A stretch of 64,000 bases of DNA from an uncultured Clostridia bacterium (GTDB lineage: Bacteria > Bacillota > Clostridia > TANB77 > CAG-508). The notes below the pieces were generated by a model. That model ran no database searches, was not told where the DNA came from, and saw nothing but the letters and a program-made list of their open reading frames with translations. The translations under genes were made by a program, and so were the position numbers. The stretch spans positions 1-64,000 of the forward strand of contig CANQIC010000001.1 in NCBI GenBank assembly GCA_947623865.1. Reading direction: 5' to 3'. Below are positions 62,869 through 64,000 of the stretch, piece by piece; the first letter of the stretch is position 1; every line of letters begins with the position of its first letter.

Positions 62869-64000
62869 TTGAAAATTAATTATTTAAAAATAAATAAATT
62901 TGGAAAATTAAAAAATAAAGAAATAAAATTAAAAAATAATATAAATTTAATATATGGTAAAAATGAAGCAGGAAAAACTACATTATTAAAATTTATTTCT
63001 GGTATGTTTTATGGAATATCAAAAAATAAAAATGGAAAAGAAATTTCTGATTTTGATAGATATAAACCATGGAAAGGTGAAGATTTTTCTGGAAAGATAA
63101 AATATACATTAGATAATAAAGAGGAATATGAAGTTTTTAGAGAGTTTTCAAAAAAGAATCCAAAAATATATAATAAAAATTTAGATGATATTTCTAAAGA
63201 ATTTAATATTGATAAAACAAAAGGAAATCAATTTTTTTATGACCAAACAAAAGTAGATGAAATTTTATTTTTATCTACTAATTTAGTAGAACAAAATAAT
63301 GTTGTGTTAGATAATAATAATCAAAATTTATTAACACAAAAAATAGCAAATATATTATCATCAGGCGAAGATAATATTTCATATAAAAAAGTTATGAATA
63401 ATTTATCCAAAAAATTATTAGAAGATGTAGGAACTGAAAGAAGTACAGATAGACCTCTTAATAAGGCTTTAGAAGAACTTGAAGAATTGCAAAAATTAAA
63501 AAATGAATTAAATAATAATTATACTAAAAGTGAAGAACTAAAAATAAAAAAAGAGGAAATAGAAAAAAATTTATATAACTTAGAAAAAGAATTAGAAATA
63601 TTAAAAGAAATAAAAATAATTAAAGACCGTGAAGAAAAAGAAAATGAAAAAATAAATATTAATAATAATATAAAAAGTGAATTTTATGAAAAAATAAATA
63701 ATTTAAAAAATAAATTAAATTTTAATAATAAAGAAAAAAATAAAAAAATAAAAAATAAAAAATTAAATATAATTAATATATTTTTTATAACATTATTAAT
63801 ATTTTTAAATATTTTAATTAATTTTATTAAATTATTTAATATAATAGAAAATACAATAATTTATTTTACTATTATATATTTATTAATAAATTTAATAATT
63901 TATTTAATTAAAAAAATAAAAAATAAAAAATCAAATAAAAATAAAAATATTGAAAAAATAAAAATAGAAAAAGAAATAGAAATATTAGAAGAAAATAAAA
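62869..64000 (+). CDS. YhaN/SbcC-like AAA ATPase, 3' end outside the window
   Basis: At least 377 aa, truncated by the window end. Likely start TTG 62869 behind GAAGGTGA. YLKINKFGKLKNKEIKL is the usual N-terminal strand, then Walker A NLIYGKNEAGKTTLLKF, YKPWKGEDFSGKI, and LSTNLVEQNNVV. From residue ~205 a coiled coil begins. Two hydrophobic spans near residues 300-350 (IINIFFITLLIFLNILINFI) fit YhaN-like proteins, which have central membrane segments. With the YhaO-like partner it probably forms a DNA-processing complex. Codon choice is extremely A-rich after the ATPase part. Confidence 0.85.
   Translation, partial: MKINYLKINKFGKLKNKEIKLKNNINLIYGKNEAGKTTLLKFISGMFYGISKNKNGKEISDFDRYKPWKGEDFSGKIKYTLDNKEEYEVFREFSKKNPKIYNKNLDDISKEFNIDKTKGNQFFYDQTKVDEILFLSTNLVEQNNVVLDNNNQNLLTQKIANILSSGEDNISYKKVMNNLSKKLLEDVGTERSTDRPLNKALEELEELQKLKNELNNNYTKSEELKIKKEEIEKNLYNLEKELEILKEIKIIKDREEKENEKININNNIKSEFYEKINNLKNKLNFNNKEKNKKIKNKKLNIINIFFITLLIFLNILINFIKLFNIIENTIIYFTIIYLLINLIIYLIKKIKNKKSNKNKNIEKIKIEKEIEILEENK

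Overview
The window is very AT-rich DNA from a spore-forming, Gram-positive, low-GC member of the Clostridia, probably an uncultured gut lineage. Evidence for this: sporulation and germination genes (GerM-domain protein, spmA/spmB, spoIIR, sleB-ypeB, an alpha/beta small acid-soluble spore protein), Firmicutes housekeeping order (tadA, SRP RNA, dnaX, ybaB, recR), a wall-polymer cluster, and strong AGGAGG-type ribosome binding sites.

Layout. 1-1.15 kb: the 3' part of tRNA-Ser(GCU), a terminator, and about 1 kb of A-rich non-coding DNA. 1.15-23.4 kb: housekeeping and sporulation genes, tRNA-Arg(CCU), SRP RNA, two unassigned structured RNA candidates, and three copies of a ~105-118 bp palindromic repeat. 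23.4-37.0 kb (mostly minus strand) and 37.4-58.0 kb (plus strand): a large envelope-polysaccharide / teichoic-acid-like cluster. It holds a TagO/WecA-type initiator, TagA/WecG, WecB, TagD, several TagB/TagF-like transferases, many glycosyltransferases, UDP-galactopyranose mutase, two TagG/TagH-type ABC exporters, GtrA and flippase-like proteins, a pyruvyl transferase fusion and an LCP attachment enzyme. 58.2-64 kb: murF, ddl, yqeK, then a YhaO/YhaN-like (SbcD/SbcC-like) pair cut by the window end.

The most unusual feature is a recurrent translational signal. Eleven otherwise intact, conserved genes are each split by exactly one extra C, and one of them is split twice. In all twelve cases the extra C lies at a codon boundary directly before a glycine codon, so the ribosome meets an in-frame CGG and the protein continues only if it moves +1 to read GGA (or GGC once). 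The genes are a patatin-like phospholipase, rsmI, a UDP-sugar pyrophosphorylase (twice), a TtcA-like enzyme, tagA/wecG, a glycosyltransferase, tagO/wecA, glf, tagD, tagG and murF. By my reading of every CGG on both strands, no CGG in this window is used as an ordinary in-frame arginine codon; the only other in-frame CGG is four codons from the end of tadA, inside the next gene's ribosome binding site. CGG therefore behaves as an unassigned codon, or CGGN as a four-base glycine codon, decoded by +1 frameshifting. A systematic sequencing artefact must still be excluded.

Other points: two genes whose only plausible start is AUU; a scrambled tagD/tagF pseudogene between glf and a TagF fusion gene; a 61-bp tandem repeat before yqeK; a tandem-promoter structured RNA after the phosphohexomutase gene; and a tiny antisense gene (DUF6774-like) overlapping the end of recR.
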